A DNA stretch of 64,000 bases, from positions 756,661 through 820,660 of the forward strand of contig PLJL01000004.1 of NCBI GenBank assembly GCA_003140215.1, read 5' to 3'. The position numbers were made by a program, and so were the translations under genes. The notes under the pieces are model-generated. The model was not told where the DNA came from. It was given only the letters and a program-made list of their open reading frames with translations, and did no database searches. Below, piece by piece: positions 19,204 to 26,656 of this stretch. How positions within the stretch are numbered: the stretch's first letter is position 1; every line of letters begins with the position of its first letter. This stretch comes from Vulcanimicrobiota bacterium. Lineage in GTDB: Bacteria > Vulcanimicrobiota > Vulcanimicrobiia > Vulcanimicrobiales > Vulcanimicrobiaceae.

Positions 19204-20757
19204 TCATGAGAACGCCTGACTCTTGAGAAGTTCAACTGTGAAGAAGAGCAATTTGGCAGTGTTCGATGGGCTTGCCGTTCCCCAGGTTGCGGTGAACGTG
19301 AGAGCACCTCCCGCCGACAGACCGATCGCCGCCGCTTGAGTAATTCCAACACGGATGAAGTTATCAATGTTGAACTTCGGCGAAATCGACAGCGTATTGG
19401 CACTGGAGTTCGTGACCAGGTCTGCTTCGAATGTCCATTGGGCGTTTGACGCGCCCGCGACGCACGTCACGGCGCCTGTGTCGCAGACGAACACGCCGCC
19501 CAAATACATCCGAAGTCGAAGCGTGGGCGACCCGGTGGTGCTGTAGTTTCCCTCGGCTTTGACGCGGAGCATGAATCCATTTTGCGCACCAATCGTGTCA
19601 TCGACCACCGAACCAGCCGGAAGGCTGTACGGCATCCCGGTGAACGCCGTCTCGGCGGTCGTGTTCACGACAGATGACGACCCGCCCCGAGAGACCATCA
19701 ACAGCGATGCTCCGGTATTCATCGTCGGGCCGAAGGTCTGCCCGGCAACGGTCATTCCGTTGATCCATTGGGCGGCGGGAATCGGGAATCCATTATTACC
19801 GAACGGCCATACGAGACATGGCCACAGACCGGCGGCGAATGTGAATGCGCCTCGATTCTTGAAGGTGTTCGCCGGATCATTAGCCGCCAAGTTCATGCCG
19901 ATGAAGTTGTACGGGCCCGGAAACGCCGTGCGATTCGGATTCTGAGACATCTGAACGGCGGCTGCATCCCCGCCCAGTGAGCCCCCGAAAAACGTATTGT
20001 TATCCCCATCGCGGAGGTCAACTGCAACCGCTCCAGTCGAGTGTCCAACCCAGACCGAGGCGTCATTAAAGACATTGTGCTGGCAACCCCAGGCGAAAGT
20101 TGGTCCCGTATTCGGGGGGTCGCCTCCAGCCTGTCCATTGAGGATCGTGATGTCATTCGGAACTCCGCCGAAGGCAATTCCAGCGGTCGCTCCACAGTTC
20201 ACCGTCGTGACGATTCCAAGGTTCGTGAACGTATTGTTGCTCGCGCCGACGAGGTAGCCGTTGCTATTCAGCCAAAGATGAGCTTGTGTGCAGTTCCGCA
20301 ACAGCACATTGTTGAACTGCGATCCGCTCAGGCTAAAGACAACGAGCCCTAGTCCGGCCGCACCTTTGCCGTCGATTTCGATGTCTCGCATCGAGAACGT
20401 GTCGATCGCCCCTGGTATCTTCACGACGGCGTTATTCGCGCCTGAGGCGCCTATCCAAAGAATTCGCGACGTATTGGGCGCCGCTAACACCTGCGGGGGG
20501 GCCTGTCCGCCAAATTGAATCGCGGTGGCCGAACCCGCGCCGGCGCCTTCAACCGATATCCTGCTGAGCGTCGACGCGGACGTCCCACCGTTACCGAGCG
20601 TCAGCGTCGAGCTGATCGCATAGATTCCGGGCGGAAAATATAAAGTGCCGCCGCCAGCGGCCGAGAGCGCACTATACGCGGCCCCTATAGCTGCGGTATC
20701 GTCGGTCGTTCCATTTCCGGTAGCCCCGTACGATCTTACATCGAATCTATCGGCCAT
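19204..20757 (-). CDS. Tailspike-like right-handed beta-helix protein (pectate-lyase superfamily N-terminus)
   Basis: The 517-residue protein opens with FDVRSYGATGNGTTDDTAAI and GGGTLYFPPGIYAIS, the entry motif of phage tailspikes and pectate-lyase-3/GH28-like beta helices. It continues with short N- and G-rich rungs such as NNTFFGGSLGGDAAAV. The last 150 residues resemble a tail-fibre-type beta sandwich. There is no signal peptide. Start ATG 20757 has AAAGGG about 9 nt upstream. Base composition is visibly lower in GC and richer in AAC/ATT codons than the neighbours, and the orientation is opposite to the flanking genes. It looks like phage-derived cargo; no capsid, integrase or other phage gene is nearby. 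Polysaccharide binding or cleavage is the usual role. Confidence 0.75.
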   Translation of the reverse strand: MADRFDVRSYGATGNGTTDDTAAIGAAYSALSAAGGGTLYFPPGIYAISSTLTLGNGGTSASTLSRISVEGAGAGSATAIQFGGQAPPQVLAAPNTSRILWIGASGANNAVVKIPGAIDTFSMRDIEIDGKGAAGLGLVVFSLSGSQFNNVLLRNCTQAHLWLNSNGYLVGASNNTFTNLGIVTTVNCGATAGIAFGGVPNDITILNGQAGGDPPNTGPTFAWGCQHNVFNDASVWVGHSTGAVAVDLRDGDNNTFFGGSLGGDAAAVQMSQNPNRTAFPGPYNFIGMNLAANDPANTFKNRGAFTFAAGLWPCLVWPFGNNGFPIPAAQWINGMTVAGQTFGPTMNTGASLLMVSRGGSSSVVNTTAETAFTGMPYSLPAGSVVDDTIGAQNGFMLRVKAEGNYSTTGSPTLRLRMYLGGVFVCDTGAVTCVAGASNAQWTFEADLVTNSSANTLSISPKFNIDNFIRVGITQAAAIGLSAGGALTFTATWGTASPSNTAKLLFFTVELLKSQAFS

Positions 20758-20883
20758 CAGTCTTCACCCTTTGAGTGCCTGTTGTTCACCCTAGCTCGCG
20801 TTTCAAGACCCGTGCGAACGGAGCCTTGCGCATTGACGACGGGAGTGTGAGATCCCTCGGCGGAGTTTAAGAAAGACTAAGAG
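20758..20883. other. Spacer between tailspike-like gene and thiolase pseudogene
   Basis: These 126 bp hold the ribosome-binding region of the minus-strand tailspike gene and then a transition back to host-like GC. No terminal repeat, tRNA or integrase site is recognisable at either boundary. Homology to the intact thiolase begins near 20884, in the middle of that gene. Confidence 0.4.
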
Positions 20884-21590
20884 GATCGAAGGCCAAGGGC
20901 AACATCGTCGTCGACGCGCTGCCGCAGCCGGCGCGCGCGCGCATCCCGGCGCTTGCCGGCGCCGGTACCGCAGGCGGCGTCGTCTGGGGATCACGTCCCG
21001 CCGCCGACCATGATCGCCGACCCGGCGCAGTACTCGCCCTACCTGACGGGTGACGCGCAGTACGCGCGGGTCGACTGCGACGAACCGGTGCGCCGCGACG
21101 CCTCGATCGAAGCGATGGCGAAGCTTCGCCCGATCGACGCCGGCGGGACGATCACTGCCGGCAACGCGCCGGGCGTGAACGACGGCGCGGCGGCGCTCGT
21201 GCTGTCGTCGGCCGAGTACGCGCGCGGCGTCGGAGCGACGCCGATCGCCGAGATCGTCGACCACGCCGCGGTGGCCTGGGATCCGCCCTACCTGGCGCTC
21301 GTCCCGGCGATGGCGGCGCAAAAACTGCTCGACGCGCAGGGGCTGCGTGCCGCCGACATCCACGTCTGGGAGATCAACGAAGCCTTCGCCGCCGTCGCGC
21401 TCACCGCCGCGGCGCGGCTCGGGCTCGATCCGTCGACGATCAACGTGCGCGGCGGCGCGGTCGCGCTCGGGCATCCGATCGGGGCCTCGGGTGCGCGCAT
21501 CGCCGCTGCCGTCGTGCAGCAGTTGCGCCAACGCGGCGGCGGTCTGGGGATCGCTGCGATCTGCAGCGGCGGCGGACAAGGGGACGCTGT
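20884..21590 (+). pseudogene. Truncated, frameshifted second copy of the thiolase gene
   Basis: The sequence aligns with the intact thiolase from about KAKGKIVVDALPQPAR to CSGGGQGDAV, at very roughly 88 percent nucleotide identity by eye, with mostly synonymous changes. The first 210 codons, including the catalytic Cys89, are missing. An extra G near 20988 (TGGGGA where the intact gene has TGGGA) breaks the frame, so the part before and the part after lie in different frames. The last codons before the stop are also gone, replaced at 21591 by an inverted acyl-CoA dehydrogenase segment. It cannot make an active thiolase. The synonymous bias suggests it was functional until recently, or came from a related strain. 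Confidence 0.85.
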
Positions 21591-21624
21591 TGCCGACCCG
21601 CCCCGAGGTCAGCGTCGCCAGGGC
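21591..21624 (-). other. 34-bp inverted segment of acyl-CoA dehydrogenase at the fusion joint
   Basis: Read on the minus strand this segment gives ALATLTSGRVG, matching ALATLTSGRIG of the intact acyl-CoA dehydrogenase (18444-18477). Directly after it, on the plus strand, the homology resumes with the next residues of the same protein. So the segment is exactly the stretch expected at this point, flipped. The heptamer GACGCTG occurs both at the thiolase end and in the flipped segment, giving a possible microhomology for template switching. Confidence 0.8.
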
Positions 21625-22039
21625 CATCGCTGCGCAGGCGACCGGGATCTTGGCCGCGTGTTTGGATGCCGCGGTGACGTTCGCCAAGGACCGCAGCGCG
21701 TTCGGCAAACCGATCGGCGCGTTCGAGGGCATCTCGTTCAAGATCGCGCGCATGGCGACCGATCTCGATGCGGCGCGGTTGCTGGTCTACCGCGCGGCGG
21801 CGCTGGCGGACTCGGGCCGGCCGTTCGTCATCGAGGCATCCAAAGCCAAGCTCTTCGCCTCGACCAAAGCGCGCGAGCACGCCGCCGAGGCCGTGCAGAT
21901 CCACGGTGGCTACGGCTACACCACGGAGTTCCCGGTCGAGCGGTACTACCGCGACGCGAAGATCACCGAGATCTACGAAGGGACCTCGGAGATCCAGCAG
22001 CTCGTGATCGCACGCAGCCTGTTGGGCCGGCTCGATTAA
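21625..22039 (+). pseudogene. C-terminal fragment of a second acyl-CoA dehydrogenase copy
   Basis: From IAAQATGILAACLDAA to the stop, the fragment tracks residues 250-387 of the intact acyl-CoA dehydrogenase at roughly 90 percent nucleotide identity. It retains the catalytic YEGTSEIQQLV and the RSAFGKPIGAFEG motif. The first 250 residues, and the whole hydroxyacyl-CoA dehydrogenase gene expected in front of it, are missing. The reading frame from 21347 crosses the joint, so a fused thiolase-dehydrogenase fragment could in principle be translated, but no functional enzyme is expected. Its stop overlaps the stop of the convergent gene by 3 bp. Confidence 0.85.
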
Positions 22040-22776
22040 GTCCTTGGTGTGAAGCTGTCGCTGACCAGCGTCGCGGTCACGCGCGAGTCGCTCGATTCGA
22101 GCTGCTCTGGGCTGATCTGCTGACGGACGCGGAAGCGGCCGTCGTAGGTGACCGGGCACAGCACGTCGAGCGCATACGTCGTCGTGCCGTCGTCGTGCTC
22201 TTCGTAGCCGGACGGGCCGGGGACGGTGAAGTCGGCGACGATCGCGAGCGTCACCCGCGACTCTTGGCGTTGGTTCACCCGGTAGGTGGTGTTCCCGGTG
22301 GCGGGCCGCGCCAAGGGCGTCGTCCAGCTCGCGCCGGCGCTGACGTCGCGGTCCGCGAGGATCCCACGCGACAGCAGCGGGACGATGCGGCGCGCCTGCG
22401 CGCTGAGCAGCCGCTTCGGATCATAGGTGATCGTGCCGTCGCGGAAGATCGCGATGCGGATCGCCGGCTGTACGGACTCGCGGCCCGAGTAGGCCGCGTC
22501 GACGACGAGGGTGCCGTCGGCGGGCGCCGCGATCACGTCGATCTGCAGGCGGCCGTAGTCGGTGCTGGTGAAGCCGCGCTGCACCGCGGCGCGGCCCGAC
22601 TCGGTCGTGTGCAGGTCGCCGCCGGTGAGACCGGAGACGTGCGTGTCGCGGCTCGTCTGCAGCGTGTAGGAGACGTCGTACGTCAGCGTCCGCAGCGGTT
22701 TGACGTCGGCGGCGCGTACCGTGGACGGCACGGCGAGCATCAGCGCAACGCTTAGCGCGAGCGAAGCAGACCGCAT
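22036..22776 (-). CDS. Exported protein of unknown function, paralogue of 23242-24006
   Basis: The 246-residue protein starts with a clear signal peptide (MRSASLALSVALMLAVPSTV, cleavage near VRAAD). The mature part begins LRTLTYDVSYTLQT and contains LQIDVIAAPADGTLVVDAAY, ADRDVSAGASWTTPL and GNTTYRV. The same blocks in the same order occur in the protein at 23242-24006, so the two are paralogues that flank a DCC-family gene. No named family recognised. It is beta-rich, probably periplasmic or outer-membrane associated. The C-terminus (VTATLVSDSFTPRT) matches the paralogue's VTLVSDTFFKK. Confidence 0.75.
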   Translation of the reverse strand: MRSASLALSVALMLAVPSTVRAADVKPLRTLTYDVSYTLQTSRDTHVSGLTGGDLHTTESGRAAVQRGFTSTDYGRLQIDVIAAPADGTLVVDAAYSGRESVQPAIRIAIFRDGTITYDPKRLLSAQARRIVPLLSRGILADRDVSAGASWTTPLARPATGNTTYRVNQRQESRVTLAIVADFTVPGPSGYEEHDDGTTTYALDVLCPVTYDGRFRVRQQISPEQLESSDSRVTATLVSDSFTPRT

Positions 22777-22798
22777 CGGTAACCTCCTGCACGCCGCA

Positions 22799-23230
22799 TC
22801 ATGCCCCGTCCGGGTCCGGTCCGGGATCGAGAAAGCGGTCGCGCAGCTCCGGCGTGGGGAGCGGGCAGGTATCGCTGCGCCCGAACCAGCGGTAGCGGTT
22901 GCGCGCGATCCAACGGTAGGCGGCGTCGCGCGCCGCGCGCGGGATCAGGATCGCGGCGAACGCGAGCGGCCACGGGGCCCGCAGGCCGAGCGCGATGTGC
23001 AGCGCGGCGTCGCTGCGCTCGTAGCGGCGGCCGTGGTCGAGCAGCACGACCGAGTCCGGCTCGAGCGGGTCCGAGACGCGCTCGCCGAGCAGCTCGCGCG
23101 CCCGCGGCGACTGCAATGACGCGAACGCGAAGCGGCCGGCCGGATCGTTCGCCGCGATGAACCGCACCGCGGCGTTGCACACGTTGCACACGCCGTCGAA
23201 CAGGACGACGGCGTGCTGCTGGTCGGACAC
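22799..23230 (-). CDS. DCC-family thiol-disulfide oxidoreductase (DUF393)
   Basis: At 143 residues, with VVLFDGVCNVCNAAVRFI near the N-terminus, it has the DxxCxxC motif that names the family. Later parts include ASLQSPRARELL, PDSVVLLD, IPRAARDAAYRWIARNRYRWFG and a second cysteine in DTCPLP, all usual for DUF393. The family has a thioredoxin-like fold; physiological partners are not well known. GTG 23230 is chosen because it sits just before the conserved start. The gene lies between two paralogous exported proteins on the same strand, which may indicate a common operon. Confidence 0.85.
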   Translation of the reverse strand: MSDQQHAVVLFDGVCNVCNAAVRFIAANDPAGRFAFASLQSPRARELLGERVSDPLEPDSVVLLDHGRRYERSDAALHIALGLRAPWPLAFAAILIPRAARDAAYRWIARNRYRWFGRSDTCPLPTPELRDRFLDPGPDPDGA

Positions 23231-23241
23231 CGCAGCGCGGC

Positions 23242-24006
23242 TTACTTCTTGAAGAACGTGTCGCTGACCAGCGTCACGATCATGTGCGTGCTGGTCGTGA
23301 TCGACTCGTCGACACCGATCTGCCGGTGGATCTTGGCGGTGAGATCGTACGACATGGGCGACACGAGGTCGGTCGCGTAGTTCGTCGTCCCGTGGTCGCT
23401 TTCGTCGAAGCCGTTGATGCCGGCCACGGAGATCGAGCCCTCGAGTGCGATCGTCGCCTGAACGCCGTCGACGCTGCTGACGCGATAGGTGGTGTTCCCC
23501 TTCGCCGGCGGCGGCGCGGCGATCGTCCACGACGAGCCCGGGCTCACGTTGCGATCCGCGATGAACCCGCGGGCGAGCAGCGGCAGGACGTGCAGCGCCT
23601 CGGGGCCGAGCTGTTTGGTCGGATCGGCGGCCAGCCGCCCGTCGGCGTACAGCGCGACGCGCGTCTTGGGTTGACTCGTGCGCGTCCCGATATAGGTCGC
23701 GTCGACGACGAGGCCGCCGTCCTTGGTCACCGCGACGATGTCGATCGTCAGCCGCCCGGTCTCGCCGCCGTCGAGGCCGACACCGGCGGTCCCGTTACCG
23801 GAGGAGACGCCCGGATTGTCCGACATCGGCGAGCCGCCGCCCATGCCGGAGTTGAAGCCCGACGTTTTCTTCTCGTGGTAGCTGTGCGCCGACGACTGCA
23901 CGTCGTAGACGAGCGAGCGCAACACCTTGAGCGGTGCGTCGGCGGCGGTCGCCGCGACGGGAACGGCCAGTGCCGCGAGAACGCCGAGAGCAAGCAGGCA
24001 GCGCAT
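23242..24006 (-). CDS. Exported protein of unknown function, paralogue of 22036-22776
   Basis: The 254-residue protein has the signal peptide MRCLLALGVLAALAVPVAAT, then LKVLRSLVYDVQSS. A Gly/Ser-rich insert (FNSGMGGGSPMSDNPG) is absent from the paralogue. LTIDIVAVTKDGGLVVDATY, ADRNVSPGSSWTIA and KGNTTYRV match it block by block. It probably starts the minus-strand group of three; the ATG at 24006 lies 121 bp from the divergent sucC start. No catalytic motif seen. A tandem duplication with an intervening oxidoreductase gene is the simplest history. Confidence 0.75.
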   Translation of the reverse strand: MRCLLALGVLAALAVPVAATAADAPLKVLRSLVYDVQSSAHSYHEKKTSGFNSGMGGGSPMSDNPGVSSGNGTAGVGLDGGETGRLTIDIVAVTKDGGLVVDATYIGTRTSQPKTRVALYADGRLAADPTKQLGPEALHVLPLLARGFIADRNVSPGSSWTIAAPPPAKGNTTYRVSSVDGVQATIALEGSISVAGINGFDESDHGTTNYATDLVSPMSYDLTAKIHRQIGVDESITTSTHMIVTLVSDTFFKK

Positions 24007-24127
24007 GGCGAACGGCCCTCCTTCGCTGCGCGGAAGTTTCGGCGCGCCGCCCGCCTGCGGCCTCTCGCGAAGTGCGACGATTGTCGTCCAGGGCTCGTCT
24101 TTCGCCGCGCGGAACGCTCGGCGCGCC

Positions 24128-25294
24128 ATGAAGCTGATGGAGTACCAGGGCAAAGACCTGTTCCGGCGCGTCGGGATACCGACGCCCAACGGCGTCTACA
24201 CGACCGACGCCGGCGACGTGAAGGCGTATCTCACCGAGCATCCCGGATCGTGGGTGCTCAAGAGCCAGGTGATGATGGGCGGCCGCGGCAAGGCCGGCGG
24301 GATCAAGTTCGCCGACGACGCGCAACAGGGTGAGACGCTGGCGCGCGAACTGCTCGGCAAAGTGCTCAAGTCGGTCCAGAATCCCGACGGCGAGGAAGTC
24401 AAGTCGCTGCTCGTCGAGGAGAAGGTCGACATCGCGAGCGAGGCCTACGTCTCGATCACCATCGACCGCGCGGCGAAAAAGCCGGTCGTGATGGTCTCGC
24501 GCTTCGGCGGCATGGACGTCGAAGAGGTCGCGGAAAAAAACCCCGACGACATCAAAAAGTATTGGGTCGATGCCTCGATCGGCTACTCGCCCTACATCGG
24601 GCGCCGGCTCGCCTTCGCCGCCGAGCTTCCGGCCGGGTATCGCAAAGGGTTCCCGGCGATCCTCGGCGCGCTGTACACGCTGTTCATGGACTACGGCGCG
24701 AACTTGGTCGAGATCAATCCGCTGGTGTTGACCAAGGATGGTCGCGTGATCGCGAGCGATGCCAAGGTCGAGCTCGACGACAACGGTCTCTACAAACATC
24801 CCGAGATCGCGCAGTGGAACAGTGAATCGCCCGCCGACGAGGATCAGGCCGCCGCGGTCGCGATCGGGCTGGGGATGTCGAACTACGCCAAGCTCGGCGG
24901 TACGATCGGGGTGATCGCCAACGGCGCGGGCTTGGGGATGGGCACAATGGACGCGATTCGCAGCGCCGGCGGCGAAGCGGCGAACTTCCTCGACATCGGC
25001 GGCGGCGCGCAAGCCGACCTGGTGAAGAAGAGCTACAACCTGGTGACCTCCGACCCCCGCGTCAACGCGATGTTCATCAACATCTTCGGCGGGATCACGC
25101 GCGGCGATCAGGTCGCCAGAGGCATCGTCGAGGCGCTCGCCGGCGACGATGTGCGCAAGGTCCCGCTGGTCGTGCGCCTGACCGGCACCAATGCTGAGGA
25201 GGGCCGCCGCATCTTGGACGCCGCAGGCTTCGTGCCGGTCGAAACGATGGACGAAGGCGCCGCCCGCGCCGTCGCACTCGCGAACGGGAGATAG
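24128..25294 (+). CDS. sucC: Succinyl-CoA synthetase (ADP/GDP-forming), beta subunit
   Basis: At 388 residues, the usual length, it starts [12 protein letters not shown] and has the ATP-grasp core [31 protein letters not shown] and [18 protein letters not shown]. The C-terminal ligase half reads [19 protein letters not shown] and [14 protein letters not shown]. With SucD it converts succinyl-CoA, ADP or GDP and phosphate to succinate, CoA and NTP in the TCA cycle. It pairs with sucD 127 bp downstream. A gap of that size inside a sucCD operon is longer than usual and contains a GC-rich hairpin. Confidence 0.96.
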   Translation: MKLMEYQGKDLFRRVGIPTPNGVYTTDAGDVKAYLTEHPGSWVLKSQVMMGGRGKAGGIKFADDAQQGETLARELLGKVLKSVQNPDGEEVKSLLVEEKVDIASEAYVSITIDRAAKKPVVMVSRFGGMDVEEVAEKNPDDIKKYWVDASIGYSPYIGRRLAFAAELPAGYRKGFPAILGALYTLFMDYGANLVEINPLVLTKDGRVIASDAKVELDDNGLYKHPEIAQWNSESPADEDQAAAVAIGLGMSNYAKLGGTIGVIANGAGLGMGTMDAIRSAGGEAANFLDIGGGAQADLVKKSYNLVTSDPRVNAMFINIFGGITRGDQVARGIVEALAGDDVRKVPLVVRLTGTNAEEGRRILDAAGFVPVETMDEGAARAVALANGR

Positions 25295-25367
25295 AGAAGA
25301 TGTTGTTACGAGCCCCCTGGGGGAATCCGGATCGTACCAGAGTGACGCCGGGCTCGACGGTCGGGGG

Positions 25368-25406
25368 GCCCCGCGCCGAAGGCGTGGGGGGCGCGGAGCC
25401 TGGGGC
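25368..25406 (+). other. GC-rich stem-loop in the sucC-sucD spacer
   Basis: GCCCCGCGCC at 25368-25377 can pair with GGCGCGG at 25390-25396 and GGGGC at 25402-25406, with a 5-7 nt bulge on the right arm. It lies in a 127-bp spacer between two genes that are normally almost contiguous. There is no T run, so it is not a standard terminator. It could be an RNA stability or processing signal. Confidence 0.4.
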
Positions 25407-25421
25407 GGAGCGCCTTTAAAC

Positions 25422-26303
25422 ATGAGTATCTATCTCGACAAGAACTCCAAAGTTATCGTGCAAGGCATCACGGGGCGCGAAGGGGCGTTTCACACGCAGC
25501 GGATGCTGGCGTACGGGACGCAGATCGTCGGGGGCGTGACGCCGGGCAAAGGCGGGACCACGATCGAGACCGGCCAGCCGGTGTTCGACACGGTCAAAGA
25601 CGCGGTCGACGCGACCGGGGCGACGCACTCGATCCTGTTCGTTCCGCCGTTCGCGGGCGCCGATGCGCTGTGGGAGGCCTACGACGCGGGGATCACCCTG
25701 GCGGTGTGCATTACCGAGGGGATCCCGGCGCACGACATGCTGCGGGTGGTCGCGACCACGTCCGGGATGCGCATCATCGGCGGCAACTGCCCCGGGGTCA
25801 TCTCGCCGGGCAAGTCGCTCGTCGGCATCATGCCCGGCCACATCTTCAAAGAGGGCAACGTCGGGATGATCTCGCGCTCGGGGACCCTGACCTACGAGAT
25901 CGTCGACGGCCTCACCCGAGCCGGCTTCGGCCAATCGACCTGCGTGGGGATCGGGGGCGACCCGATCATCGGGACGACCTTCGTGGACTGCCTGCGTGCC
26001 TTTGCCAACGACCCCGAGACCACGGCCCTCGTCGTCGCCGGCGAGATCGGCGGCTCGGACGAAGAAGACGCCGCCGCATTCATCCAGGCGCACATCCCCG
26101 ACAAGCCGGTCGTGGCGTTCATCGGCGGACGGTCCGCGCCCAAGGGGAAGCGGCTCGGCCACGCCGGGGCGATCATCTCGGGCAACACCGGGACCCCCGA
26201 GTCCAAGGTCAAGGCCTTCGCCGACGCCGGGGTCCCCGTCGCCGACCGGCCCTCCGACATCCCCAGGCTGCTGGCGGAACGGCTCAAGCCGATCCCGGCC
26301 TAG
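25422..26303 (+). CDS. sucD: Succinyl-CoA synthetase, alpha subunit
   Basis: The 293-residue protein has the CoA-binding Rossmann part [28 protein letters not shown] and [34 protein letters not shown] is strongly diagnostic. The phosphorylated histidine is His247 in [11 protein letters not shown]. It forms the heterodimer (or tetramer) with SucC. ATG 25422 has no strong Shine-Dalgarno sequence directly upstream (GCGCCTTTAAAC). The small CxxC gene follows 2 bp after the stop. Confidence 0.97.
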   Translation: MSIYLDKNSKVIVQGITGREGAFHTQRMLAYGTQIVGGVTPGKGGTTIETGQPVFDTVKDAVDATGATHSILFVPPFAGADALWEAYDAGITLAVCITEGIPAHDMLRVVATTSGMRIIGGNCPGVISPGKSLVGIMPGHIFKEGNVGMISRSGTLTYEIVDGLTRAGFGQSTCVGIGGDPIIGTTFVDCLRAFANDPETTALVVAGEIGGSDEEDAAAFIQAHIPDKPVVAFIGGRSAPKGKRLGHAGAIISGNTGTPESKVKAFADAGVPVADRPSDIPRLLAERLKPIPA

Positions 26304-26305
26304 CC

Positions 26306-26530
26306 GTGCAGGGCGGCTACCAGTGTGAGGACTGCGGCGAGGCCGTCTGGCTCGCGACCACCCGCGCCGAGCTCGCCTGGCTCAAGAACCGGCGCCACAT
26401 CGTGCTCGAGGTGCAGCGCCACCTCGGCTCGGGCCTCGACGGCTGGATCGACGAAGGGCTCACCTTCCTCGAACGCCACGATGGGCACGGCGTGACGGTG
26501 GCCGAGCGGGGCTGCGGCACACGACCCTGA
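26306..26530 (+). CDS. Small CxxC protein of unknown function
   Basis: The 74-residue frame begins VQGGYQCEDCGEAVW, one CxxC that could be half of a zinc-ribbon knuckle, and has a second cysteine only near the end (GCGTRP). It starts 2 bp after sucD, so it would be translated from the same message. Codon use matches the neighbours. I recognise no family. It could be a genuine small protein or a chance frame; tight packing and low-complexity-free sequence favour a gene. Confidence 0.45.
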   Translation: MQGGYQCEDCGEAVWLATTRAELAWLKNRRHIVLEVQRHLGSGLDGWIDEGLTFLERHDGHGVTVAERGCGTRP

Positions 26531-26547
26531 GGAATCTCTGAGGGGAA

Positions 26548-26613
26548 GGTCCCCCGCCTCTTTCGAAGGGGGACCGGTGCGCACTGAAGTCCGTCCCGGA
26601 AGGGGCTGGACTT
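26548..26613 (+). promoter_or_regulatory. Two stem-loops in the leader of the TonB-dependent receptor gene
   Basis: GGTCCCCC (26548-26555) pairs perfectly with GGGGGACC (26568-26575). A second hairpin pairs AAGTCC (26587-26592) with GGACTT (26608-26613), with a small inner stem. Neither is followed by T residues, so they are not obvious terminators. They lie 45-110 nt before the receptor start and may affect its translation or message stability. No known riboswitch consensus is recognisable. Confidence 0.4.
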
Positions 26614-26656
26614 TGCGGCGCGATCAAACCACCACCCTTCGAAAGGATTGGTGCTC

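Noticed and set aside
19204..22039. Insertion sequence or integrative element
   Set aside because: No transposase, integrase, terminal inverted repeats or target duplications could be recognised at either edge.
26548..26575. Terminator of sucCD
   Set aside because: The stem is strong but lacks a following T run on the plus strand and lies in the leader of the next gene; listed as a leader hairpin.
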